Shown here: piece by piece, positions 52,670 through 60,699 of the stretch
How positions within the stretch are numbered: the first letter of the stretch is position 1
Layout: every line of letters starts with the position of its first letter
Assembly: GCA_029245865.1 (NCBI GenBank)
Contig: JAQWOM010000043.1
Coordinates: 172,620 to 236,619, forward strand
Reading direction: 5' to 3'
DNA length: 64,000 nucleotides
Origin: Planctomycetota bacterium
GTDB lineage: Bacteria > Planctomycetota > B15-G4
Program-made: the position numbers and the translations under genes
Notes under the pieces: generated by a model
What the model was told of the DNA's origin: nothing
The model's database searches: none
What the model saw: only the letters and a program-made list of their open reading frames with translations

Positions 52670-54603
52670 GCCTCTTGTCCCTGGCTCTTGGGCCCGCGCA
52701 GATGCCCATCCAGCAAGCGTGCAGCCACACCGATGAAATCTCGCTCGGTGATGATGCCCACCAGCTTCCCCTCGTCTACGACGGGTAGGCACCCGACTTT
52801 TTCGCGCCGCATCACGGCAATCGCATCCAGGGTGCTCGTGTCCGAAGACACCGTGACAGGATTTGCGTTCATGATGTCGCTAACGGCAACAGGATCCTGA
52901 CTCTGCTTGCGCCTGCCATGTGCAACAAGCCTCAAAAGGGAGCGATGCGACAGCAAGCCGACCAGGCGCGCCTGGTCGTCTTCTACCGGAACATGCCTCA
53001 CATGCTCCCAGTCCATAAGACTCGCAGCCAAATCCACGAGATCGCCGGGTCGGACAGTGAAAAGGTCCGTTGACATGAACTGCCCTACGGTCTGAATCGC
53101 ATCACTGCTGTCGAGAACAGCCTGAAGCTCAGCAGCCTCGACCGGTGCCCACTCATGCACCGGAGAATCGGTGTCCTGTCGCTCCAACATCACGGCGGTG
53201 AGCACGCGATCTCTCACGTCTCCCGACCCCGCATCCGCCATGCTTCTGAGAGACTCTCTGACCCAACGCGCTCCAGTCGCACCACGGCTCACACGCTCTT
53301 CCAGCACGGAGAGATAGCGTTCGATATCAGCTTCGTCGATCTTCGAGGCGCGCAGTCCCTGCCGCGCCATGGGCAACAGTCGCTCCAGGATCAACTGCGA
53401 AGCCGGAATCGTCTCTCCATCGAGCCAGGTGAACTGCGCATTGAGACCGTGGCGTGCTGCCGCGAAGAAGTTGGACTTCGCATCCTCAAAGAGCATGTGT
53501 TCATGGATCTGTCCGTATTCCTCCACGCAGGCGGCCATGAGTCCGTAATAGAAGGCCGCATTGGCCATCTGATCGAGAATCGTTGGCCCTGCCGGAAGCA
53601 CCCGGTTTTCGATACGCAAATGAGGGCGAACCCCATCATGTCCGTAGCACACGCGATTCCAGCGATACACCGTCCCGTTGTGCAACCGAAGTGCTGAAAG
53701 CTCGGGGATCCCGTCGGCATCCAACACGGCATCGGGATCTTCTTCCAGGTCTGTCACAAAAAGCACCCGGAAACGTGAGATGTTCTCACGCCAGACTTCA
53801 GCAGCTGATTCCTTGACCCATGCGTCCCCAAAGCTCACCCGAGGGCGGACATTTCGAGCCTTCTGCACCGTGGACCGCGAATCCACGGAGTGCTGAAAGA
53901 GCGCCACTCGCGTTTCGTTCCAGAGTTGCCGGCCGAGCAAGACGGGCGAGTTGACTGCTGCGGCAAGCACCGGAGCTGTGATGGCTTGCGCTGTGTTGTA
54001 AAGCTTTGAAAACTCGGCAGGCGCCACCTGGAAGTGAAGTTGAAAACTTGTATTGCAGGATTCGAGCATGACGTTGTCGTGCGTCAACTCGAGTTCATCA
54101 TTGCCCTTGATCAACACATGGAAATGTCCGCCCCGTGCAGCGCACGTGGCTTCGTTGATTTCCATGTAGCGAGCTTTTTGCGTCATATTCGCCAGAGAGA
54201 GATCCTGAAGACGGAGCGTGGGGAGGATCCCCGTGAGCAGAATGCGCGCTCCTTCCGACTCGGCGGAAACGTCAGCTGCTCGCACCAGTTGCCTCAGCTC
54301 CGATTCCATCTTCGAGAGGCACTGCCCGCCAAAGACAAGGGGGCTCGAATTGGCCTCGAGATTGAACTGTGCCAGCTCATTGACGAGCTCGGGGCGATCC
54401 GCATGCCTCAGAACAGCATCGGCAATGGGCATCGGCCGCATCGAACTGTCCACGAGAAACATCTCCTGCTCTGCACCAATCCGCCGAATGCCCGTCTCGA
54501 AACGGTCTTCTTTGAGCATGCGTTCGAAGGCATGCACATCCGTCAACAGCGCTTTCATAAACCGGCGCTGCTGGAGCTCATCAGTCGGTCTGGTCGAGGT
54601 CAT
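52666..54603 (-). CDS. Glutamate-cysteine ligase-like (GCS2) enzyme fused to two CBS domains
   Basis: A 645-residue fusion. Residues ~1-500 resemble the GCS2 carboxylate-amine ligases: IGAEQEMFLV near residue 43, FNLEANSSPL, YMEINEATCAARGGHFHVLIKG, CNTSFQLHFQVAP and ENRVLPAGPTILDQMANAAFYYGL. The C-terminus holds CBS 1 (VGQFMSTDLFTVRPGDLVDLA) and CBS 2 (VSDIMNANPVTVSSDTSTLDA), which usually bind adenine nucleotides. It would join glutamate to an amine with ATP, under nucleotide control. The substrate need not be cysteine. It is divergent from the GGT gene. ATG 54603 is favoured over the longer ORF-track start. Confidence 0.82.
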   Translation of the reverse strand: MTSTRPTDELQQRRFMKALLTDVHAFERMLKEDRFETGIRRIGAEQEMFLVDSSMRPMPIADAVLRHADRPELVNELAQFNLEANSSPLVFGGQCLSKMESELRQLVRAADVSAESEGARILLTGILPTLRLQDLSLANMTQKARYMEINEATCAARGGHFHVLIKGNDELELTHDNVMLESCNTSFQLHFQVAPAEFSKLYNTAQAITAPVLAAAVNSPVLLGRQLWNETRVALFQHSVDSRSTVQKARNVRPRVSFGDAWVKESAAEVWRENISRFRVLFVTDLEEDPDAVLDADGIPELSALRLHNGTVYRWNRVCYGHDGVRPHLRIENRVLPAGPTILDQMANAAFYYGLMAACVEEYGQIHEHMLFEDAKSNFFAAARHGLNAQFTWLDGETIPASQLILERLLPMARQGLRASKIDEADIERYLSVLEERVSRGATGARWVRESLRSMADAGSGDVRDRVLTAVMLERQDTDSPVHEWAPVEAAELQAVLDSSDAIQTVGQFMSTDLFTVRPGDLVDLAASLMDWEHVRHVPVEDDQARLVGLLSHRSLLRLVAHGRRKQSQDPVAVSDIMNANPVTVSSDTSTLDAIAVMRREKVGCLPVVDEGKLVGIITERDFIGVAARLLDGHLRGPKSQGQEA

Positions 54604-54611
54604 ACGCGACC

Positions 54612-54639
54612 CTGGTTCCCTGAGAGGGTGACGAACCAG
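54612..54639. promoter_or_regulatory. Inverted repeat between divergent GCS2-CBS and GGT genes
   Basis: Arms CTGGTTC and GAACCAG are separated by 14 bases that contain a nested CCCT-GAG-AGGG. The whole could fold as an interrupted hairpin or serve as a dimeric operator. It sits 9 bases upstream of the GCS2-CBS start and about 40 bases upstream of the GGT start, so it could control both. Confidence 0.35.
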
Positions 54640-54681
54640 AAGATACCACCTCAGGCCCACGGCGACCGTATGGTGGTGCCC

Positions 54682-56547
54682 ATGAGAAAAACCTGGAAGA
54701 GAAAGCGTGGCCCCCCTCTGCCCCCCCACTCCCAGCGCCACCTGCCCGGCGCGGCAGCGGCCCTGAACCGCTCGAGACGAGTTGAGCTTTCAGAGAGCCT
54801 CAGGTCACTCACCCTGCTGTCAGCCCTGCTGGTTCTGGCGAGCTGCACGGCACCCGAAGTGTCCCGTGCGTCTCCCGACATAAGGCTCGGTCACCAACTG
54901 ACCACCCACGGGGGCGCGGTCGCATGCGCCGACCGACTGGCTGCCACCATCGGAGCCCAACTACTGGCACGCGGAGGCAACGCCGTAGACGCCGCCGTGG
55001 GCACGGCACTCGCCCTTGCCGTCACCTGGCCGTCAGCCGGCAATCTGGGTGGCGGTGGCGTCATGATCATTGCGATGGCAGACGGAACCCAGGTCACCGT
55101 CGACGCACGCGAGACAGCCCCTGCAGCTTTTCACGAAGACGCTTTTCTTGATGAGGGAGGAAACTACGTTCCCTCTCGAGCCACTGATCCCTGGCTGTGC
55201 ATCGGCGTCCCCGGAAGCGTGGCCGGATTGGCCCTTGCGCATGAACGGTTCGGGACACTGCCATGGCATGAACTCGTAGCGCCCGCCATTCGCCTTGCAC
55301 ACCAGGGTTTCGAACGCGGAGAGATGTTTCACCGCATCCTCTCCAGTTCTGCAACAGCCCTCGCTGCGATCCCTTCGAGTCGCGAGGTCTTCCTCAACCC
55401 CGACGGCTCCGTGCCCGCGACGGGCACGCTCCTCAAGCAACCGGCACTCGCCCGCACTCTGGAGCAGCTTGCAGAAAACGGCCCCGAAGCCTTCTATCGC
55501 GGACCTCTCGCGAAAGCTCTGGCAGCCGACATCCAGGAAAACGGCGGCTTGTTGACCTACGAGGATCTCGCGTCCTACCGCGCGGTGTTTCGGCCGCCGT
55601 TGACGCTAGAAATCGCGGGAACAGAAATCCTGGCCATGCCTCCGCCCTCCTCGGGAGGCGTCGCCATCGGACAGATCCTGGGACAACTCGAACGCCACGG
55701 TGCGCTCGACGGCGACCCAGGCTCTGCCGAGTTCCTCCACCTCTACGCCGAGAGTGCGCGTCGGGCATATGCAGAGCGGGCCCGATGGCTGGGCGACCCC
55801 GGGTATGTAGAAGTCCCCACCGCATGGTTGCTGGCGCCGGAAACGATCGACGATCTCGCTGCCAGCATCGACCCGACTCGGGCGACAGCGAGCACATCCA
55901 TTGGCCCGCCCATCACCGCACTGCGCAGAACCCCCGACAAGAAACAGACCACTCATCTCTCCGTGATCGACGGCGATGGAAATGCCGTCTCATTTACAAC
56001 CACTCTCGAAGCGACCTACGGCAGCAAGGCCGTCTCCGCACGAACCGGCGTCCTGCTCAACAACGAGTTGCGTGACTTCAACCGCATCCCTGGGCAATCC
56101 ACCGAATCGGGACACATTGGGACAGCGGCCAATCTCGCCGCACCCGGGAAACGCCCCCTCACGTCGATGTCGCCCATCATCGTGCTGGAGGACAACGAGG
56201 TGGTGCTGGTGACAGGCAGCCCCGGCGGACGAACGATCATCAACACCGTCTGTCAGATCTTCCTGGGTTTTGTCGGTCGCCGCCTCTCACTGAGTGATGC
56301 GGTCGCAGCACCGCGCGTGCATCATCAGTGGTTTCCCGATCAGTTGGTCTTCGAGCCGGGCTTCCCCAGACCTGCCGTGCGCGAAGAACTCATCAACCGC
56401 GGTCACACCGTCGTCAATCGAGAAGACACTCCTCCAGCCGGAGGGGCACTGGGCTCAGCCCACTCGGTTTCACGTAACCGGCTGACGGGAATCGTTACGG
56501 CTGTAGGCGACCCAAGAAGAGACGGTTGGTCGGCAACAGACTCCTGA
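54682..56547 (+). CDS. ggt: Gamma-glutamyltranspeptidase, predicted lipoprotein
   Basis: A ~621-residue N-terminal nucleophile hydrolase that cleaves or transfers gamma-glutamyl groups. The signal region RSLTLLSALLVLASC is a lipobox, so the enzyme should face the periplasm or surface. ARGGNAVDAAVGTALALAVTWP and GNLGGGGVMIIA are typical of the large subunit. The autocleavage and nucleophile Thr lies in KKQTTHLSVIDGDGNAVSF. LLNNELRDF and SMSPIIVLEDN belong to the small subunit, followed by the GSPGGRTI glycine loop. The N-terminal ~35 residues before the signal are basic, so the exact start is uncertain. Confidence 0.9.
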   Translation: MRKTWKRKRGPPLPPHSQRHLPGAAAALNRSRRVELSESLRSLTLLSALLVLASCTAPEVSRASPDIRLGHQLTTHGGAVACADRLAATIGAQLLARGGNAVDAAVGTALALAVTWPSAGNLGGGGVMIIAMADGTQVTVDARETAPAAFHEDAFLDEGGNYVPSRATDPWLCIGVPGSVAGLALAHERFGTLPWHELVAPAIRLAHQGFERGEMFHRILSSSATALAAIPSSREVFLNPDGSVPATGTLLKQPALARTLEQLAENGPEAFYRGPLAKALAADIQENGGLLTYEDLASYRAVFRPPLTLEIAGTEILAMPPPSSGGVAIGQILGQLERHGALDGDPGSAEFLHLYAESARRAYAERARWLGDPGYVEVPTAWLLAPETIDDLAASIDPTRATASTSIGPPITALRRTPDKKQTTHLSVIDGDGNAVSFTTTLEATYGSKAVSARTGVLLNNELRDFNRIPGQSTESGHIGTAANLAAPGKRPLTSMSPIIVLEDNEVVLVTGSPGGRTIINTVCQIFLGFVGRRLSLSDAVAAPRVHHQWFPDQLVFEPGFPRPAVREELINRGHTVVNREDTPPAGGALGSAHSVSRNRLTGIVTAVGDPRRDGWSATDS

Positions 56548-56567
56548 CTCGACGGCTTACGAGTCAG
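56544..56567. terminator. Bidirectional terminator hairpin between convergent GGT and ATP-grasp genes
   Basis: CTGACTCG-ACGGCTTA-CGAGTCAG gives a perfect 8-base-pair stem with an 8-base loop. It includes the GGT stop codon and abuts the ATP-grasp stop codon. It lacks a T-run, so it may be a weak intrinsic terminator or an mRNA-end stabiliser. Confidence 0.5.
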
Positions 56568-57788
56568 CTAGCGCGCGTGAACTTTCACGGTCTCACCCAC
56601 CGTGTCCAGCATCTTGCGCAGGGTGTCGTAGTCGGGATGCCGCATGCGCACCCAGGCGTTGGCCATGAAGCCCCCCTCCACCGGCTGAGTCTTCGAGCCC
56701 GGGCCCGGGAAATGGCTGTCGATGATCCACTCGCCCCAGTTCAGATGCAGATCCTCGACACCCTCGTAACCGACGATATGTCCGTCGCAGTCTGGACGCA
56801 GGGCAATCATTCCTGCCGCATATTTGCGCGAGGGCTGCTCGACTGACCGCCCATGCACAATCGTGTTGGCCCACTCCCCGTACACGTCCATCTCGTTGCC
56901 AGCGCAGTACAAGTCCCATGCACCAACACCCGGAGGGCGGCAACCGATTTCTGAGAACTTCAGGCCCTTGGGGCCATAGAACCACTCCATGTGCGTGGCC
57001 GAGGTCTCAAGGCCCAGTTCACGAATGACCTTCTTTCCCAGGTGCTTCACCTCTTCGTAGGTGTCAGCAGCCACACGGTTGGTGGCGACAATCTGCGGTG
57101 AGATCCAACGATTGCGCATGCCCTCTAATACGTTCGGGTAGTAGTGGCATATGAACTCGTGGACGACCTCCCCGTCGACGCACAGCGTGTCGTAGAAACC
57201 CTCATGCCCCTCAATGAACTCTTCGAGTGCAACTTCTGCACCTCGCGGGACATCTGAGTTGTTCAAGGCCTGCTTCAGCTCTGCATCACTTCGAACGCAC
57301 GAGGTTCCAGCCGCCCCGGCTCCATCGCGCGGCTTCACAATCAACGGGTAACCCACGCTCTCCGCGAAGGCCATCGCCTCTTCCATGGACGAAGTCCCCA
57401 TGGACATCGCACATGGTATGTCTGCATTGCGCAGTGCCTCCTTCATGGCCGGCTTGTCACGGCACAGGAAAGCTGTCTTGGTGGAGGTTCCTGGAATACC
57501 GCAGGCTTCACGTACATTGGCAGTTGGCTGAATGTGTGCCTCGATCGTTGCTTCAAGGCGATCAACCCATCCGCGCTCCTGAATGCGGCGCACAGCCTCA
57601 TGAAGCGAAGGCTCGTGCACAACAGACGAGACCTGCTCATAAGCGCCAAGCCACTCGCGCAGCTCATCGTCCAAAAATTCGAGCGGCCGTTCGCCAATCC
57701 CAGTCACAAAAGCACCCGCTGAAGAGAGTGCGCGTACAAATTCACGCTGATTGTTTGGGAAGCCAGGCTCGACAAAAATCACGTGCAT
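56568..57788 (-). CDS. ATP-grasp carboxylate-amine ligase, paralog 1
   Basis: A 406-residue cytoplasmic ligase. The N-terminal preATP-grasp domain starts VIFVEPGFPNNQREFVRALSSAGAFV. STKTAFLCRDKPAMKEAL precedes the ATP-grasp core YPLIVKPRDGAGAAGTSCV, whose Lys binds ATP. LEEFIEGHEGFYDTLCVDG and HMEWFYGPKGLKFSEIGCRPPGVG carry acidic and Arg/Asn-type metal and phosphate ligands. It is clearly paralogous to the two plus-strand ligases downstream. The reaction should be ATP-driven acyl-phosphate formation followed by amide (or thioester/ester) bond formation. It is read towards GGT and starts 61 bases downstream of glgA's stop, so it may share glgA's transcript. Confidence 0.8.
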   Translation of the reverse strand: MHVIFVEPGFPNNQREFVRALSSAGAFVTGIGERPLEFLDDELREWLGAYEQVSSVVHEPSLHEAVRRIQERGWVDRLEATIEAHIQPTANVREACGIPGTSTKTAFLCRDKPAMKEALRNADIPCAMSMGTSSMEEAMAFAESVGYPLIVKPRDGAGAAGTSCVRSDAELKQALNNSDVPRGAEVALEEFIEGHEGFYDTLCVDGEVVHEFICHYYPNVLEGMRNRWISPQIVATNRVAADTYEEVKHLGKKVIRELGLETSATHMEWFYGPKGLKFSEIGCRPPGVGAWDLYCAGNEMDVYGEWANTIVHGRSVEQPSRKYAAGMIALRPDCDGHIVGYEGVEDLHLNWGEWIIDSHFPGPGSKTQPVEGGFMANAWVRMRHPDYDTLRKMLDTVGETVKVHAR

Positions 57789-57849
57789 CGCACTGCTCGC
57801 TTATGAACCGGAAAGGGCCACGTATCCGCACCACGGATCATTCAAGTCG

Positions 57850-59319
57850 TCAGGCTGGTGCGGCGGCCTGCAGCTGATAGTACAGCTCCTCATAGGCCGC
57901 GGTCTGCTGCTCCCACGAGAAATCCTCGGCCATGGCATTGCTTTGCATGCGCTCCCAGGCGGGGCGGTCTGCCCAGAGTTCGAGAGCATAGGTCAAGGCC
58001 CACCGGACTCCCTCGGGGTCGAACTCATCGAACAAGATTCCGGTTCCCTCGCCGGTATGCCTGTCGAAAAGCCTGACCGTATCGGCCAAGCCGCCCGTCC
58101 GGCGCACGATCGGAATCGTTCCATAACGAAGGCTGTACATCTGATTGAGCCCGCAAGGCTCGTAAAGCGAGGGCATCAAAAAAGCATCGCTCCCCGCTTC
58201 GATCAAGTGCGCCAAGGCATTGTCATACCCTCGGTAGAAGCACATTCGCCCCGGGAACCGTCGTTCAAGATCCGCGAAGGCCGTCTCGTACTTTTGCTCC
58301 CCGCTGCCCAGCACCGCGACGCGCACATCTCTCCCCGAGAGCATCTCCGAAAGCGGCTCGAAAAGCAGCTCAAAGCCCTTCTGGTAGACAAGCCGTGAAA
58401 CGACACCGAAGACGGGCACATCATCGCCCGGCTCAAGTCCCAGTGACTCCAGAAGAATCCGTTTGTTCTCGAGCTTTCCGGACAGATCTCCCGACGAGTA
58501 GCTCGCCGGAATGAGTTCATCGTTCTCCGGACTCCACTCGCCGTAGTCGACACCATTGACGATGCCGATCACGCTCGCCGCACGCTCACGCAACAAACCG
58601 TCAAGCCCCATTCCCAGTTCTTGGGTTTGGATCTCACGCGCATACGTTGTGCTCACAGTCGTGATCGCATCGGCATAAAGCAGGCCGATTTTCAGAAAGT
58701 TGATCTTCCCTGCAGCCAAGTCCTCCTGGTGCAAGAGATGCGTCGCGTCATCCAGTCCGAGGTCATGGACGGCATCTGCTGAGACCATGCCCTGGTAGCC
58801 GATGTTGTGGATCGTGAGCACAGTCCGCGTCCGTGCAAACAGGTCCTCCCAGGAGGACAACAACTTCAAGTAAAGGGGCAAGAGCCCCGCATGCCAGTCA
58901 TTGCAATGGACGATATCAGGCGCCCAAGACGTCGCCTGACAGGCCGTGAGTGAAGCCCGCGCCAACAACGCGAAGCGCAAATGTTCATCTTCATCCGCCG
59001 TGTAGATGCCTTCTCGGTCGTACAACTCGGGACAGTCGATGCAGGACACTTCGAGTCCTGTGCGCTCGATCGTCGTATTGAACACCGAGATGCGCCCCGA
59101 GCGCGGCCCGAGGGAAACGCTGAGATTCCCCATACCTGGTGCCGGGACAAGAGACCGGCCAGCCTCTCGAAGCTGCCTGTAGAGAGGCATGAAGACACGA
59201 ACCTCGTGGCCCCGGCGGACCAATTCGGCCCCCAGGGCAGCCACAACGTCGGCCAATCCGCCGGTCTTGGCGAGCGGAGCGACCTCTGACGAAACGAGGC
59301 AGATCTTGAGCGGCGGCAT
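57850..59319 (-). CDS. glgA: Glycogen/starch synthase (GT5)
   Basis: A 489-residue GT-B enzyme that extends alpha-1,4-glucan from ADP- or UDP-glucose. ICLVSSEVAPLAKTGGLADVVAAL holds the KTGGL donor motif. HCNDWHAGLLPLYLK and NIGYQGMVSADAV are family blocks. The C-terminal domain has FGVVSRLVYQKGFELLFEPL and MPSLYEPCGLNQMYSLRYGTIPIVRRTGGLADTV. Length is normal for bacterial GlgA. No glgB, glgC or glgP gene is adjacent; instead it sits among ligase genes and is divergent from the second ATP-grasp gene. Confidence 0.93.
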   Translation of the reverse strand: MPPLKICLVSSEVAPLAKTGGLADVVAALGAELVRRGHEVRVFMPLYRQLREAGRSLVPAPGMGNLSVSLGPRSGRISVFNTTIERTGLEVSCIDCPELYDREGIYTADEDEHLRFALLARASLTACQATSWAPDIVHCNDWHAGLLPLYLKLLSSWEDLFARTRTVLTIHNIGYQGMVSADAVHDLGLDDATHLLHQEDLAAGKINFLKIGLLYADAITTVSTTYAREIQTQELGMGLDGLLRERAASVIGIVNGVDYGEWSPENDELIPASYSSGDLSGKLENKRILLESLGLEPGDDVPVFGVVSRLVYQKGFELLFEPLSEMLSGRDVRVAVLGSGEQKYETAFADLERRFPGRMCFYRGYDNALAHLIEAGSDAFLMPSLYEPCGLNQMYSLRYGTIPIVRRTGGLADTVRLFDRHTGEGTGILFDEFDPEGVRWALTYALELWADRPAWERMQSNAMAEDFSWEQQTAAYEELYYQLQAAAPA

Positions 59320-59385
59320 GGAGGGCCTCTCGGGGTCTTGAGGAGCGCGTCACTCTATCCCATCGGGATGTGTGCCTCACGCCTC

Positions 59386-59403
59386 GGCAGGCGGTATCCT
59401 GCC
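59386..59403. promoter_or_regulatory. Inverted repeat between divergent glgA and ATP-grasp genes
   Basis: GGCAGG-CGGTAT-CCTGCC forms 6-base arms with a 6-base spacer in the 137-base gap between glgA and ATP-grasp paralog 2. It lies about 65 bases upstream of glgA and 53 bases upstream of the ligase, a sensible place for a shared operator. Confidence 0.3.
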
Positions 59404-59456
59404 CGACCCCGGAATGCGCCCGACATCCCGGACCCTCTTTTGACGCAGGAACCGAC

Positions 59457-60677
59457 ATGCGCCACGCGGTGTTCGTCGTGCCATTCCTCTTTGAGACCTC
59501 CGTGCGCTTTCTTCGCGCGGCTCTTCGCCTACCCGGCGTGGCTGTGAGCCTCGTGAGCCAGGACCCCCTGGAGCGCTTTGACCCGGAGATCCGCTCCGGA
59601 CTCGCTGCGCATTGGAAAGTCGACAATGCCCTGGATGCCACTCAACTGACCCAAGCGGTTCAGGGCCTGTCTCGGCAGATCGGGCCGGCAGATCGACTCA
59701 TCGGAGTGCTCGAACAGCTTCAAGTCCCCCTGGCCGAAGCGCGCGAGAACCTTGGTCTTCCCGGACTCTCGTCCGAAGCAGCGGAGTGTTTTCGCGACAA
59801 GTCTGTGATGAAGACTCGACTACGCGAAGCCGGTTTACCTTGCGCACGCCACTGCCTCGCCACGAACACTCAACAACTTCAGGGGTTCCTCGAAGAGGTG
59901 GGCTTTCCTGTCGTGGTCAAACCACCAGCTGGCGCCGGGGCCGTGGACACCTTCAGGCTCGACAGCCCGGAGCAAGTCCCCCAGATGCTGGCCACGTGGC
60001 CCCCCCATCCATCTCGCCCGATGCTGATCGAAGAATTCATCGTCGGCGACGAACACTCTTTTGATGCTGTTTGCATCGATGGGCGCTGCGTCTGGTTCAG
60101 CATCAGCGACTACACGCCAACTCCACTGGAGGTCATGAGCAACAACTGGATTCAGTGGTGCGTCCAACTACCACGTGAACTTGAAGGCCGCGGGTATGAG
60201 CCCATCATAGAAGCCGCCCCACGCGCCCTACACGCCCTCGGCATGGGGACTGGCTTTGCGCACATGGAGTGGTTCCGCAGACCCGATGGTTCGATTGCCA
60301 TCTCCGAAGTGGGTGCGCGCCCACCCGGCGCACAATTCACGACACTGCTGAGCTTTGCTCACGACACCGATATGTACTCGGCCTGGTCACGCCTCATGAT
60401 CGAAGATCATTTTGAGCCCCCCGAACGCACGCACTCCGCCGGTGCTGCCTACCTACGCGGGCAAGGCCAAGGTGCTGTCAAAGCCATCCACGGCCTTGAA
60501 CACGCCCAACGGGAGCTCGGCGAGCTCGTGGTCGACGTCAAGCTCCCTCAGGCAGGACAGGCGCAGGCCAGTGGCTATGAAGGTGAGGGTTACGCCATTC
60601 TGCAGCACCCGCATACAGACATCGTCGAACACGGCTTGAAGCGAATGATCGAGATCATCCGGGTAGAGCTTGGTTAA
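59457..60677 (+). CDS. ATP-grasp carboxylate-amine ligase, paralog 2
   Basis: A 406-residue ligase, homologous over its full length to paralogs 1 and 3. It begins MRHAVFVVPFLFETSVRFLRAAL. The ATP-binding core is FPVVVKPPAGAGAVDTFRL. LIEEFIVGDEHSFDAVCIDG and HMEWFRRPDGSIAISEVGARPPGA follow in the same order as its relatives. AGGA lies seven bases before the ATG. It is the most divergent of the three at the N-terminus, which suggests a different acyl substrate. The next gene begins 22 bases later, so paralogs 2 and 3 are probably one operon with the S51-like and esterase genes. Confidence 0.8.
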   Translation: MRHAVFVVPFLFETSVRFLRAALRLPGVAVSLVSQDPLERFDPEIRSGLAAHWKVDNALDATQLTQAVQGLSRQIGPADRLIGVLEQLQVPLAEARENLGLPGLSSEAAECFRDKSVMKTRLREAGLPCARHCLATNTQQLQGFLEEVGFPVVVKPPAGAGAVDTFRLDSPEQVPQMLATWPPHPSRPMLIEEFIVGDEHSFDAVCIDGRCVWFSISDYTPTPLEVMSNNWIQWCVQLPRELEGRGYEPIIEAAPRALHALGMGTGFAHMEWFRRPDGSIAISEVGARPPGAQFTTLLSFAHDTDMYSAWSRLMIEDHFEPPERTHSAGAAYLRGQGQGAVKAIHGLEHAQRELGELVVDVKLPQAGQAQASGYEGEGYAILQHPHTDIVEHGLKRMIEIIRVELG

Positions 60678-60699
60678 TGGCTCCTATGAAGACTCCACG

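Noticed and set aside
54034-54669. The long plus-strand ORF (837 residues) beginning at 54034, upstream of the GGT signal region.
   Set aside because: This part is antisense to the well-supported GCS2-CBS gene and shows no family features; the GGT homology starts only after about 54800.
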